From Cyanobacteria bacterium UBA6446 (GTDB lineage Bacteria; Cyanobacteriota; Vampirovibrionia; Gastranaerophilales; Gastranaerophilaceae): DNA of 64,000 nucleotides. A program made the translations under genes and the position numbers. The notes beneath the pieces are model-generated. The model made no database searches and was not told the DNA's origin. It was given only the letters and a program-made list of their open reading frames with translations. Location of the stretch: positions 440,402 through 504,401 of the forward strand of contig DJOE01000023.1 in assembly GCA_002438405.1 (NCBI GenBank), in the 5' to 3' direction. Below are positions 26,298-35,050 of this stretch, piece after piece; position 1 is the stretch's first letter; every line of letters starts with the position of its first letter.

Positions 26298-27053
26298 ATG
26301 GATAAATTCTACGAAAAACTTAATATAAGCGAGAATTGCTTGGTAAATCAGACAATATTCAAAAAGACCTTTTTAGAAAGTGTTGATCTGCTTGTGTCTG
26401 ATAAAAAACTAATCAATGACCATATTAAAAAAGTTGTGTGGAAATATTGTTTAAAACCTGATAATACTAATATTTCAGTTTATAAAGATGATGAGAGAGA
26501 GTATTACGAAATTGAGATTATCGAAGTTCAACTAAATGAAACTAATAAAGTTAAAAGAATTGCCGAAATCATAATGCGAGCAATTCCTTATCCGATTTTG
26601 TTAGTGTTTATCAATGATAACCAAATTCAACTTGTAACGGGTGATATGAGAAAGAATTTGAGCGATAGTTCAAAAGTTATGGTCGATAATTTTGTTTGTA
26701 CAGATTGGTTTGAAATAGAATCGGAGAATCAGTTTGTAGAAAAACTACTTGCTGACTTGAATTTCAAACAGTTGAACTTTACTAATTTCTACCTAATGTA
26801 CCGAGATCTTGAAGCTAAATTAAACAACTTTAACATTGCTAAATTAAAAGATACTGTTGAAGTTCCAGCACCTTCTAATGTTTCAGACACAGATAGAAAA
26901 AATTTTTACGATGAAATAAAATCTATAGACATCAAGATTGAATCCATACAAAAGCAGTTGAAAAAGAATTCCCCACTTAACGAAAAAGTTGAAGCTAGTG
27001 TAAAAATTAAAGCCTTAAAAGATAGAAAAGAACAATTATTGAAACTGTTATAA
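26298..27053 (+). CDS. DUF4391 protein
   Basis: 251 residues. YEKLNISENCLVNQTIFKKTF, WKYCLKPDNTNIS, EIEIIEVQLNE and IAEIIMRAIPYPILLVF are the DUF4391 blocks. A C-terminal coiled coil (IESIQKQLKKNSPLNEKVE) follows. The gene starts 6 nt after the helicase and is usually found between this helicase type and type III Mod, so it probably belongs to the same complex. Its biochemical role is not known. Confidence 0.85.
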   Translation: MDKFYEKLNISENCLVNQTIFKKTFLESVDLLVSDKKLINDHIKKVVWKYCLKPDNTNISVYKDDEREYYEIEIIEVQLNETNKVKRIAEIIMRAIPYPILLVFINDNQIQLVTGDMRKNLSDSSKVMVDNFVCTDWFEIESENQFVEKLLADLNFKQLNFTNFYLMYRDLEAKLNNFNIAKLKDTVEVPAPSNVSDTDRKNFYDEIKSIDIKIESIQKQLKKNSPLNEKVEASVKIKALKDRKEQLLKLL

Positions 27054-27106
27054 TATGTTTTTGTGTTGTAAAAGTTCGCATATTCCTGACATAAAGCCTA
27101 GTTCGT

Positions 27107-27130
27107 TGTAATGTCGTTTATAACATTACA
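27107..27130 (+). promoter_or_regulatory. Hairpin at the recombinase translation start
   Basis: TGTAATGT (27107-27114) and ACATTACA (27123-27130) form a perfect 8-bp stem directly before AAAGGAGG. It could be an operator or a structure that limits translation of the recombinase. Confidence 0.4.
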
Positions 27131-27143
27131 AAAGGAGGTTTAT

Positions 27144-27683
27144 GTGAATATTGTTTATCCCATTAAAGACAAAGAAAAAATTGCACTTATGAAAGAGTTT
27201 TTGTCAAGAAATAAACGAAATCTTTTGCTTTTTAATCTTGGTATTAATAGCGGTTTAAGAGTTTCCGATATTTTAGCACTTGACATAAAAGATGTAAAAG
27301 ACAAAACATTTATAGAATTAAGAGAACAGAAAACTAACAAATATAAACAGTTTCCTATAAACGAAAAGATTCAAGCAGATATAAAAGACTTTATTCAGGA
27401 CAAAGGTATTGAGGAACCATTATTTCTATCTCAAAAAGATAATAGGCTTAGTAGAGTTCAAGCATATAAGATATTAAGAAAAGCTGCTAAAGAAGTTGGT
27501 ATAGAGGTTCATATTGGTACACATTCTCTACGCAAAACTTTTGGCTACCATCATTATAAACAATTCAACAATATTGCATTACTACAAAGAATCTTTAATC
27601 ATTCAACACCGGCAGTAACATTAAGGTATATCGGTTTATTTCAGGAAGAAATTAACGATAGTTACAAAAAATTTTTCTTGTAA
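27144..27683 (+). CDS. Small tyrosine recombinase, FimB-sized
   Basis: 179 residues: essentially only the catalytic domain of a tyrosine recombinase. Catalytic residues are visible: Arg in SGLRVSD, HSLRK (HxxR), His in FNHSTP and the Tyr in LRYIG. The GTG start at 27144 follows AAAGGAGGTTTAT. The size matches FimB/FimE-type invertases rather than full phage integrases, which have an extra arm-binding domain. It sits inside an RM cluster directly beside an inverted-repeat-bounded gap before mod, so promoter inversion is the likely job; that is an inference. Confidence 0.88.
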   Translation: MNIVYPIKDKEKIALMKEFLSRNKRNLLLFNLGINSGLRVSDILALDIKDVKDKTFIELREQKTNKYKQFPINEKIQADIKDFIQDKGIEEPLFLSQKDNRLSRVQAYKILRKAAKEVGIEVHIGTHSLRKTFGYHHYKQFNNIALLQRIFNHSTPAVTLRYIGLFQEEINDSYKKFFL

Positions 27684-27695
27684 AAGGAACTACAC

Positions 27696-27844
27696 TTACT
27701 ATTGTGTTTCGTTGTTTTAAAAGTAGCACAAAAATACTATATTTAAAACGAAACACATATTATATTTTTACAAATTTTTAGTGTTTTTTATCTTCTATAC
27801 TTCTTGTTATATCTGTATTCCCACAAAAGGACACACAATAGTAA
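27696..27844. repeat. Candidate invertible segment between recombinase and mod
   Basis: TTACTATTGTGT (27696-27707) and ACACAATAGTAA (27833-27844) are perfect 12-bp inverted repeats bounding about 125 bp of very AT-rich DNA. The left arm continues into a second, imperfect palindrome (TGTGTTTCGTTGTTTTAAA with TTTAAAACGAAACACA). The right arm ends 45 nt before the mod start. No promoter within the segment is unmistakable. Confidence 0.55.
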
Positions 27845-27888
27845 ATTTGTGTCGAATTTTAGACTACAAATATTGAGGGTTGATAACT

Positions 27889-29838
27889 ATGCAAGAGATT
27901 GAATTGAATGGTGAAAGTAGGAATATTACTCAAGATAACATTGATAAACTAAAACAAATCTTTCCAGAAGTTTTTAATGAAAATAAAATTGATTTTGATA
28001 AACTTCAAGCTGTTTTGGGTGAAAATATTGATACAGAAGATGAAAAGTATCGTTTTACTTGGAATGGCAAAATGAATGCATTAAGATTATCTCAAACACC
28101 ATCAACAGGAACGTTAAGACCTTGTAAAGCAGATAGTGTTGAATGGGATACAACCCAAAATTTGTATATAGAAGGTGATAACCTAGAAGTTCTTAAACTT
28201 TTGCAAAATTCTTACCTCAATAAGATTAAAATGATTTACATTGATCCTCCTTACAATACAGGTAATGATTTTGTATATAAAGATGACTTTAAAGATAATA
28301 TAGAAAATTATAAAAAGATCACAGGACAAGTCGATTCTGATGGTAATGCAACATCAACCAATAAAGATACTGATGGAAGGTATCATACAAATTGGCTTAA
28401 TATGATGTATCCAAGATTAAGATTAGCAAGAAATTTGTTAACTGACGATGGTGTAATTTTCATTTCAATAGATGATAAAGAATATAATAACTTGCAAAAA
28501 ATATGTGATGAAATCTTTGGTGCTGAAAATAGAATGGAGACATTTCATATACAAGTTCGTTATGATAACAAATCTTTAAATGAAAAGGATGATTTTCAGA
28601 AATTAATTGAATATACACTTATTTATGCAAAAAATAAGCATTATTTTATTCCTAAGAAACCTGGAACTGATTATGATTTATCAAAATTCTGTTGGAAGAT
28701 AACAGAATTAAAAAAAGGCGAAGAAGTCGTTTTAGGAGGTAAAAAAGTAGAAATATTTAAGCCTGAAATGTATAAAGTTGAAAAGGTAGAAGAATTTGGA
28801 ACTAATTATTTAAAAGCGACTTGGGCTTCTGGGAGTGTTTTAAAAGGGAATACGTCAGGGAAGTTTTTTGATAAACAACTTGCACAAAGGAAAGGAATTG
28901 ATGGACTAAATGTTCTATATAAAGTCTATGGGATAGGCGAAGACGGATTAGGTTACAGGTATTTTACAGGACCTAAAAAAGCGGAAGCTACTCAAGGGTT
29001 ATTCTATTCTGGTGTTCCATTAGAAAGATTAGATCAGATTAAAAAAGGTGCAGCTATAAAATATAGCCCTATCATAAATTATTACGATTATAGTGGAGAT
29101 TTTGGGAATATACGTCACGAGGGTGATGTTTCGTTTAATAGTGGGAAAAAACCAGTAAAAATGTTAAAAAATATTATTAATATAGCCAATTTAGAAAAAA
29201 CAGATATAATTTTAGACTTTTTTAGTGGGAGTTCTTCAACTGCTCATGCTTGTATTCAGTACAATAAAGAAAATAATACTAATTACAATTTTATAATGGT
29301 GCAGTTACCAGAAAATAATGGTCTAAGTGATTATAAAAATGTTTGTGAACTTGCAAAGCAAAGGCTTCGGAATGTTGGCAATAAAATACAGCAAAATTCA
29401 AATGACAAAATATTGGATATTGGTTTTAAGGTGTTTAAACTTGACTCGTCAAATATAAAAAAATGGAATCCTGATACTAAAGATTTGGAAAAAAGTTTAT
29501 TTGATCAAGTGAATAATTTTGTCGATGGAAGAACTGAAGAAGATGTTCTTTATGAAATCATATTGAAATGTGGTTTAGATTTGACTGTACCTGTTGAAGA
29601 ATTAAATATTCAAGGCAAAAAAGTTTACTCAGTAGGTATGGGGGCTTTAATAGTTTGCTTAGATAATGATATTACATTAGAAGTTGCAAACGAAATTGCA
29701 AAACTTGATACTGTATTTGAAGATAAACAAAATGTAACAGTTGTATTTAAAGATAATGGATTTAAAGATGATAGCGTGAAAACTAATATCAAAGAAACAA
29801 TTAGAGGCTACGGTATCGGAAAGTTTGTAACGGTGTAA
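27889..29838 (+). CDS. mod: Type III restriction-modification methyltransferase (Mod)
   Basis: About 650 residues, the usual Mod size. The catalytic motif IV DPPYNTG is near residue 119 and the SAM-binding motif DFFSGSSSTAHA near 444, the order of beta-class N6-adenine methyltransferases. The target-recognition region lies between them. The C-terminal YEIILKCGLDLTVPVEEL block is the Mod tail. ATG at 27889 follows GAGGG by 9 nt. Mod sets the sequence specificity of the complex and protects host DNA. Its expression may depend on the upstream candidate inverton. Confidence 0.95.
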   Translation: MQEIELNGESRNITQDNIDKLKQIFPEVFNENKIDFDKLQAVLGENIDTEDEKYRFTWNGKMNALRLSQTPSTGTLRPCKADSVEWDTTQNLYIEGDNLEVLKLLQNSYLNKIKMIYIDPPYNTGNDFVYKDDFKDNIENYKKITGQVDSDGNATSTNKDTDGRYHTNWLNMMYPRLRLARNLLTDDGVIFISIDDKEYNNLQKICDEIFGAENRMETFHIQVRYDNKSLNEKDDFQKLIEYTLIYAKNKHYFIPKKPGTDYDLSKFCWKITELKKGEEVVLGGKKVEIFKPEMYKVEKVEEFGTNYLKATWASGSVLKGNTSGKFFDKQLAQRKGIDGLNVLYKVYGIGEDGLGYRYFTGPKKAEATQGLFYSGVPLERLDQIKKGAAIKYSPIINYYDYSGDFGNIRHEGDVSFNSGKKPVKMLKNIINIANLEKTDIILDFFSGSSSTAHACIQYNKENNTNYNFIMVQLPENNGLSDYKNVCELAKQRLRNVGNKIQQNSNDKILDIGFKVFKLDSSNIKKWNPDTKDLEKSLFDQVNNFVDGRTEEDVLYEIILKCGLDLTVPVEELNIQGKKVYSVGMGALIVCLDNDITLEVANEIAKLDTVFEDKQNVTVVFKDNGFKDDSVKTNIKETIRGYGIGKFVTV

Positions 29839-29841
29839 GAT

Positions 29842-30579
29842 ATGTTTGATATAATAGTTCAAAATTCCTCGAATGATATCTTTAAAAATTTTTTAGATCT
29901 TGGAACTGCCTTAATTGGATATGCAACAGGTTTCGTGGCTTTATATGTTGCACATTTAAGATTTAGGTCAAAGAATGTTAAAATAATAGATTTCACACCT
30001 AGCTTTAAAAGTTTTTATGGGGATGAAATTTCTGTTACTTTAGAGAACTGTACATTATCAAATTTTTCTATACTAGAAATAGATATAATATATGACAATA
30101 ATTTCTTAATGCAGCTTTTTAAATTCAAAGAGCCGATATTGCTTGAATCTTTTAAAGCAAAACAATTAGTATGCCAGCCAATAACTTCAACAACACCTCA
30201 ATTAATAGATTTGGATATGATAAAAAATAAATTTGCAAGAATTATAACATCAAGAGGTATAATATATGCTAAGATTTCTGGAAAAATCCAAAACAAAAGT
30301 GAAAACATTACGAACTATCAAATAGTCCCAATACGTAGAATAGATGTAAATGGTACAGTTATTTCTAATTCAATAAAATATGTACTTTATTTTAAAGGAA
30401 ACAATGGACAAATTGATACAATTTTTATAGATTCTACTGGATTGATGGATAGAGAAATAACTGATTTTAATTTAGTTCCCCAAGATGCAATGAAAAACAA
30501 AGATACTTTAGAACAATTTTTTCAAAATGTTTTACAACCATTAGAAATCTCATTTTGCATAAGAGAAAGGGGAGAATAG
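29842..30579 (+). CDS. Membrane-anchored protein between mod and res
   Basis: 245 residues, not recognised. A single hydrophobic helix (LGTALIGYATGFVALYVAHL, residues 19-38) is followed by a predicted beta-rich domain of 200 residues. It starts 3 nt after mod and ends 1 nt before res, so the three are transcribed together. Type III systems do not normally include such a subunit. It may tether the complex or act as a sensor, but nothing in the sequence proves that. Confidence 0.65.
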   Translation: MFDIIVQNSSNDIFKNFLDLGTALIGYATGFVALYVAHLRFRSKNVKIIDFTPSFKSFYGDEISVTLENCTLSNFSILEIDIIYDNNFLMQLFKFKEPILLESFKAKQLVCQPITSTTPQLIDLDMIKNKFARIITSRGIIYAKISGKIQNKSENITNYQIVPIRRIDVNGTVISNSIKYVLYFKGNNGQIDTIFIDSTGLMDREITDFNLVPQDAMKNKDTLEQFFQNVLQPLEISFCIRERGE

Positions 30580-30580
30580 A

Positions 30581-33500
30581 ATGAAATTTCAGTTTGAAGA
30601 ATTAGGATACCAAAATAAAGCTATAAACTCAGTTTTAAACTTGTTCGAAGGTCAAGAAACAGGTCAATCTGTATTTACAGTTGAGAATAATATGCACCAA
30701 ATTGGTATTGAAGAAAATTTAACAACTGATGGTTATTCTGTTGGTATCGGCAATAGGTTAGACTTGACAGATGATGAGTTGTTGAATAATATGCACAAAG
30801 TCCAGTTGCATAATGGCTTGCCACAAACATCTGAACACGATAACAAATACCCGGAATTTGATATAAATATGGAGACAGGTACAGGTAAAACCTATGTTTA
30901 TTTAAAAACAATCTTTGAATTAAAAAAGAAATACAATTTCTCCAAATTTATTGTTGTTGTTCCATCAGTTGCTATTAAAGAGGGCGTAAAGAAATCTCTC
31001 GATGTGACATTTGAGCAATTTAAACAAGATTATCCAGAAATACCGTATAGCAATTCAAGTTACTTTGTTTATGATAGTTCTAATCCGAATTTAGTAAGGG
31101 ATTTTGCCATAAGTCAGAATTTATCAATTATGGTAATTACAATTGCAGCCTTTAATAAAGACAAAAATGTTATTCACCAAGAAGATAGAGAAACAGGAAA
31201 ATTAATCGATTTAATTCGTTCAACAAATCCTATTTTAATAATTGATGAACCTCAGTTAGTTGACAATACAACAAATGCTCAAAATTCAATTAAACTGTTA
31301 AATCCACTTGTTAGTTTTAGATATAGTGCAACACATGATAGAAAGAGTAATCTTATCTATAGTTTTGATTCAATTGATGCCTATGAAGGAGAGTATGTAA
31401 AACAAATAGAAGTAGCATCTTTTTCAACAGAAGATTATGACAATTCTGCTTATATTAGAGTAAAATCAATTAAATCTAATAAAAATACAATTACTGCAAA
31501 TGTTGAAATTAGTGTCTTAAATGATGCCGGGAAAGTTTCTAAAAAAGATGTAAAAATCGACAAATATAAGAAAAACAACTTATTTTCTTTATCAGGCGGA
31601 AGAGAGGTATATGCAAATTACAGGGTAAAAGATATATATTGTGAACCTGATAACAAGTATATTGAATTTTTAAACGGTGTTGAAGTCAGAGAAGGGCAGT
31701 GTATTGGAGATATTGACGATATTGATTTAAAACGTCAACAAATTAGAAAGACAATAGAAGAACATTTGAACAAAGAAAAAATGTTTGCAATGAAAAATCT
31801 AGGAATTAAGGTTCTAAGTCTATTCTTTGTAGATAGAGTCGATAAGTATCGGTATTACGATGAAAATGGTATAGCTCAAAAAGGTGAATATGCCAAAATC
31901 TTTGAAGAAGAATACAAATCTGTAATTTCACAAAGCAAATACAATGATTTGTTTTATAAAACAGATGATACTCCGGTTGAAGAAGTCCACAATGGCTATT
32001 TTTCAATTGATAAAAAAGTTGTAACACCTTATTCTGAAACAACAGAAAAAACAGGTAAGGGTGCAGAAGAAAGTACATACAACTTAATTATGAAAGATAA
32101 AGAAACACTACTAAGTCTTGGTAATAAATTAAGATTTATCTTCTCTCATTCCGCACTAGGTGTTGGTTGGGATAACCCGAATGTATTCCAAATTTGTACA
32201 CTTGCTGAAAATAGACAAGAAGTTGACAGGCGACAAAAAATCGGTAGAGGTTTAAGGCTTTGTGTAAACCAAGATGGTAGACGTGTCAAAGGTTTTGATG
32301 TTAATACTTTAACAGTAGTTGCAAATGAAAGTTATGAAGAATTTGCTTCTCAACTACAACATGAAATAGAAAAAGAAGATAAGGGTATTAAGTTTGGCAC
32401 CTTGGAATATCATTCATTTGCTAATATTCCTATAAAACAAGAAGATTGTTCCCTTGAATATCTTGGAGAACAGAAGTCAAAAGCTATTTTTGATTACTTT
32501 GTTTCGGTTGATTATATCGATAATAACGGCAAAGTAAAAGAAATATTAAAACAAGATTTGAAAAATGACGAATTAAAAGTTCCGGAAGAATTTAGTAATA
32601 TAAAAGAACAAATTCAAACAATTACTAAAAAACGTGCCGGAAAGTTGAATATCAAGGATAATTCTAAAAAGCAACTGATACAGTTAAAGAATGAAGTATT
32701 TTTAGATCCTGAGTTCATTGAATTATGGGATAGAATTAAATACAAAACAGTTTATTCAATTGAATTTGAAACAGAAGAACTTATTGATAAATGTAGTAAG
32801 GCTATTGTTTCAAACTTAAACTGTGATTCTGCTGTTATAATATCTAAAATAGCAAAACTTGAAATGTCAGATGCCGGAATTACAACAAACGAAATTGATA
32901 GTAATGTTAGTGGAACAATTGATGATGTTTCTTATTATCCAGATATAATAACCTTTTTGCAGAACAAAACTAACTTAACAAGAAAAACTATTGTTAAAAT
33001 ACTTATTCAAAGTAAAACATTACATATTTTCAAACGTAATCCCCAAAGCTATATGACAGAAGTTGCAAGAATTATTCAAAGACAATTAAGGGATTTAATA
33101 TTAAATGGTATCAAATATACCAAATTAGGTGATGATTGTTATTATGCTCAGGAATTACTAAAAGAGAATCCTTTATACGGATACCTAGAGAAAAATATGA
33201 TTGAAGCACCAAGTAACAAATATCCGTTTACCCATGTAGTATATGATTCAGATAACGAGGCTTCTTTTGCAGAAAAATTTGAGAACAATAGAAATATTTT
33301 GAAGTACGTGAAATTACCAAGCAAATTCAAGATTCCAACTCCACTTGGTCCATATAATCCGGATTGGGCAGTCTTAGTTGACCAAAATGGTGAAAGAAAA
33401 TTGTATTTTGTTTTGGAAACAAAAAGAGAAAATGTACAAACAGCTCTTGATGACGATTTAAGACAAAATGAAAAAGATAAAATCTACTGTGGACGAAAAC

Positions 33501-33583
33501 ACTTTGAAGCTTTAAATACAAATGCTCAGTTTAAAACTGTAACTAACTTTGACAAATTTATACATGAGGTCTTAATTCCATGA
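30581..33583 (+). CDS. res: Type III restriction endonuclease subunit (Res)
   Basis: 1000 residues. The N-terminal SF2 helicase has METGTGKTYVY near residue 102, the type III Walker B IIDEPQ near 221, and RQKIGRGLRLC near 555. The C-terminal PD-(D/E)xK nuclease reads NPDWAV near 926 and YFVLETKRE near 946. With Mod it translocates or diffuses between two head-to-head sites and cuts unmodified DNA. Motifs look intact, so the enzyme should be active. The last bases overlap the SIR2 gene start. Confidence 0.95.
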   Translation: MKFQFEELGYQNKAINSVLNLFEGQETGQSVFTVENNMHQIGIEENLTTDGYSVGIGNRLDLTDDELLNNMHKVQLHNGLPQTSEHDNKYPEFDINMETGTGKTYVYLKTIFELKKKYNFSKFIVVVPSVAIKEGVKKSLDVTFEQFKQDYPEIPYSNSSYFVYDSSNPNLVRDFAISQNLSIMVITIAAFNKDKNVIHQEDRETGKLIDLIRSTNPILIIDEPQLVDNTTNAQNSIKLLNPLVSFRYSATHDRKSNLIYSFDSIDAYEGEYVKQIEVASFSTEDYDNSAYIRVKSIKSNKNTITANVEISVLNDAGKVSKKDVKIDKYKKNNLFSLSGGREVYANYRVKDIYCEPDNKYIEFLNGVEVREGQCIGDIDDIDLKRQQIRKTIEEHLNKEKMFAMKNLGIKVLSLFFVDRVDKYRYYDENGIAQKGEYAKIFEEEYKSVISQSKYNDLFYKTDDTPVEEVHNGYFSIDKKVVTPYSETTEKTGKGAEESTYNLIMKDKETLLSLGNKLRFIFSHSALGVGWDNPNVFQICTLAENRQEVDRRQKIGRGLRLCVNQDGRRVKGFDVNTLTVVANESYEEFASQLQHEIEKEDKGIKFGTLEYHSFANIPIKQEDCSLEYLGEQKSKAIFDYFVSVDYIDNNGKVKEILKQDLKNDELKVPEEFSNIKEQIQTITKKRAGKLNIKDNSKKQLIQLKNEVFLDPEFIELWDRIKYKTVYSIEFETEELIDKCSKAIVSNLNCDSAVIISKIAKLEMSDAGITTNEIDSNVSGTIDDVSYYPDIITFLQNKTNLTRKTIVKILIQSKTLHIFKRNPQSYMTEVARIIQRQLRDLILNGIKYTKLGDDCYYAQELLKENPLYGYLEKNMIEAPSNKYPFTHVVYDSDNEASFAEKFENNRNILKYVKLPSKFKIPTPLGPYNPDWAVLVDQNGERKLYFVLETKRENVQTALDDDLRQNEKDKIYCGRKHFEALNTNAQFKTVTNFDKFIHEVLIP

Positions 33584-34650
33584 CAAATACAATTTTTTTG
33601 CTTGGAGCAGGTGCAAGTGTCGAAGCTAATTTACCAAAAGCATCAGAATTATTTGAAGAGATTACTAATGATGTTTCGAATTCGTCTTGGAAGGCTTTGT
33701 TACAAGAACTAAAGGATAAATCAAAGAACAAATTTGAAGATTCCATTTCAGCATTAGAATTTTTATCATCCCAGAATTTTGCAACTTTAGAACTTGATTT
33801 ATTAAAAATCATCTCAGATGTTAAGTTTGAGATACCTAAATCTCAGTTAGAAGATATATACAACCTTGTAGATTATATAAAAAGAATATGGATAAATGAT
33901 AAATTTCAAGTAAACAATAGTCAGTCCGTTGAGTATTTACATCCATTATTGCAATTTTGCAAAGAACACAGACAAAGTATTTTTACATTAAATTATGATA
34001 ATACTATTGAAAAAGCTGCAGATTTCTTAAATATTGAGTATTCGACAGGTTTTGCTAATCCAAATGAATTAAAAACAGAGTTTTTTGATATAAACAATTT
34101 TAAGCTAGGTAATCACGATTTAAACTTATATAAATTACATGGTTCAATTGGTTGGTTTATTAGTAAACTTTCTTCTGATAATTTGTACAACAATGTTTAT
34201 AAACCGTATAATAAAAATGATTCGGATGAAAAATCATCAAAGCCTGCTATAATCTTGGGTAGCAAAAATAAACTTACTTGGGAGGGGATGTATTTAGATT
34301 TATTAATGACGTTTAGAAAACAGCTAAGAACAGCAGAAAACATTTATATTTTAGGATATAGTTTTAGTGATAATCATATAAATAAATATATTCAAGAAGC
34401 ATGGTCAAACTATCCAAATAAAACTTTTACAATTGTAGATCCTTATCCACCAGATTTTAGAACATTACCAACTCCATGTTTTTTAGGTGGAGTACATGAA
34501 GTAAAAGGAAGTTTTGACTTTAGAAATTTATTTTTTAGTGTTGAAAATCCTCATAATAATAAGTTACATTTAATAAAAGCACGAACATCTGTTTTCTGTA
34601 AGCAATTAGAAGCTCGTAAACTAAAAGTAATTGATTTATCAGGGTTGTAG
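33580..34650 (+). CDS. SIR2-domain protein coupled to Res
   Basis: 356 residues. FLLGAGASVEANLP at the N-terminus is the SIR2 NAD-binding loop. TLNYDNTIE near residue 138 and LHGSIGW near 185 are the SIR2_2 catalytic blocks, and YILGYSFSDNHI closes the fold. Bacterial SIR2 proteins of this kind (as in Thoeris, DSR, prokaryotic Argonaute and related systems) destroy NAD on phage infection. The ATG overlaps the res stop as ATGA, so its translation is tied to the restriction enzyme. That gives a type III RM unit with an apparent abortive-infection back-up. Confidence 0.88.
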   Translation: MTNTIFLLGAGASVEANLPKASELFEEITNDVSNSSWKALLQELKDKSKNKFEDSISALEFLSSQNFATLELDLLKIISDVKFEIPKSQLEDIYNLVDYIKRIWINDKFQVNNSQSVEYLHPLLQFCKEHRQSIFTLNYDNTIEKAADFLNIEYSTGFANPNELKTEFFDINNFKLGNHDLNLYKLHGSIGWFISKLSSDNLYNNVYKPYNKNDSDEKSSKPAIILGSKNKLTWEGMYLDLLMTFRKQLRTAENIYILGYSFSDNHINKYIQEAWSNYPNKTFTIVDPYPPDFRTLPTPCFLGGVHEVKGSFDFRNLFFSVENPHNNKLHLIKARTSVFCKQLEARKLKVIDLSGL

Positions 34651-34663
34651 ATAAAATTTAGGA

Positions 34664-34698
34664 TAAAAAAAGGAGAGCCTCCCTAGTAAACCTCTCCT
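34664..34698 (-). terminator. Terminator of the minus-strand ImmA cluster
   Basis: AGGAGAG / CTCTCCT stem with, on the minus strand, a following TTTTTTT. It lies 33 nt beyond the stop of the 79-residue coiled-coil gene. Confidence 0.8.
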
Positions 34699-34731
34699 GG
34701 TGCCATTTCATGATATTTGCACAGTAACGTA

Positions 34732-34971
34732 TTAAGCAAAATTATCAAGTAACAAAGCCTTTTTCTGTTTATATAAATCATCAAGTCTTTTTTGAGTTTG
34801 AATTTCTTCTTCTAGTTTTAGAGACTCAATTTTCTGTAACTCTATTTCATGTCGTTTTTCTTCCAGTTTGATTTCTAATGAAATAATTTTATCGTTCACT
34901 TGGTACCTCAAATCTTGTTTGTATATTTTAATTAAAAAATTCACTGACAAAATTAGTAACAAAACAGACAA
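34732..34971 (-). CDS. Small membrane-anchored coiled-coil protein
   Basis: Up to 79 residues: an N-terminal hydrophobic stretch (VLLLILSVNFLIKIY) followed by a nearly uninterrupted charged heptad helix (LEIKLEEKRHEIELQKIESL). The TTG start has no visible ribosome-binding site, so the true start may be a GTG further in. The layout (anchor plus coiled coil) resembles small phage- or island-encoded membrane proteins. Function unknown. Confidence 0.45.
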   Translation of the reverse strand: MSVLLLILSVNFLIKIYKQDLRYQVNDKIISLEIKLEEKRHEIELQKIESLKLEEEIQTQKRLDDLYKQKKALLLDNFA

Positions 34972-35050
34972 ACAATGTTCGGGATAAGGTTTGTAAAAGA
35001 GTTGTCATACAAAAATCAGATATTGTTTTATGAAAGACATATAAGTTTTA

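Noticed and set aside
29677..29862. Several long frames opposite to mod, res and the helicase genes
   Set aside because: They are antisense to well-supported genes, lack ribosome-binding sites and have biased, Phe/Leu/Cys-rich composition.
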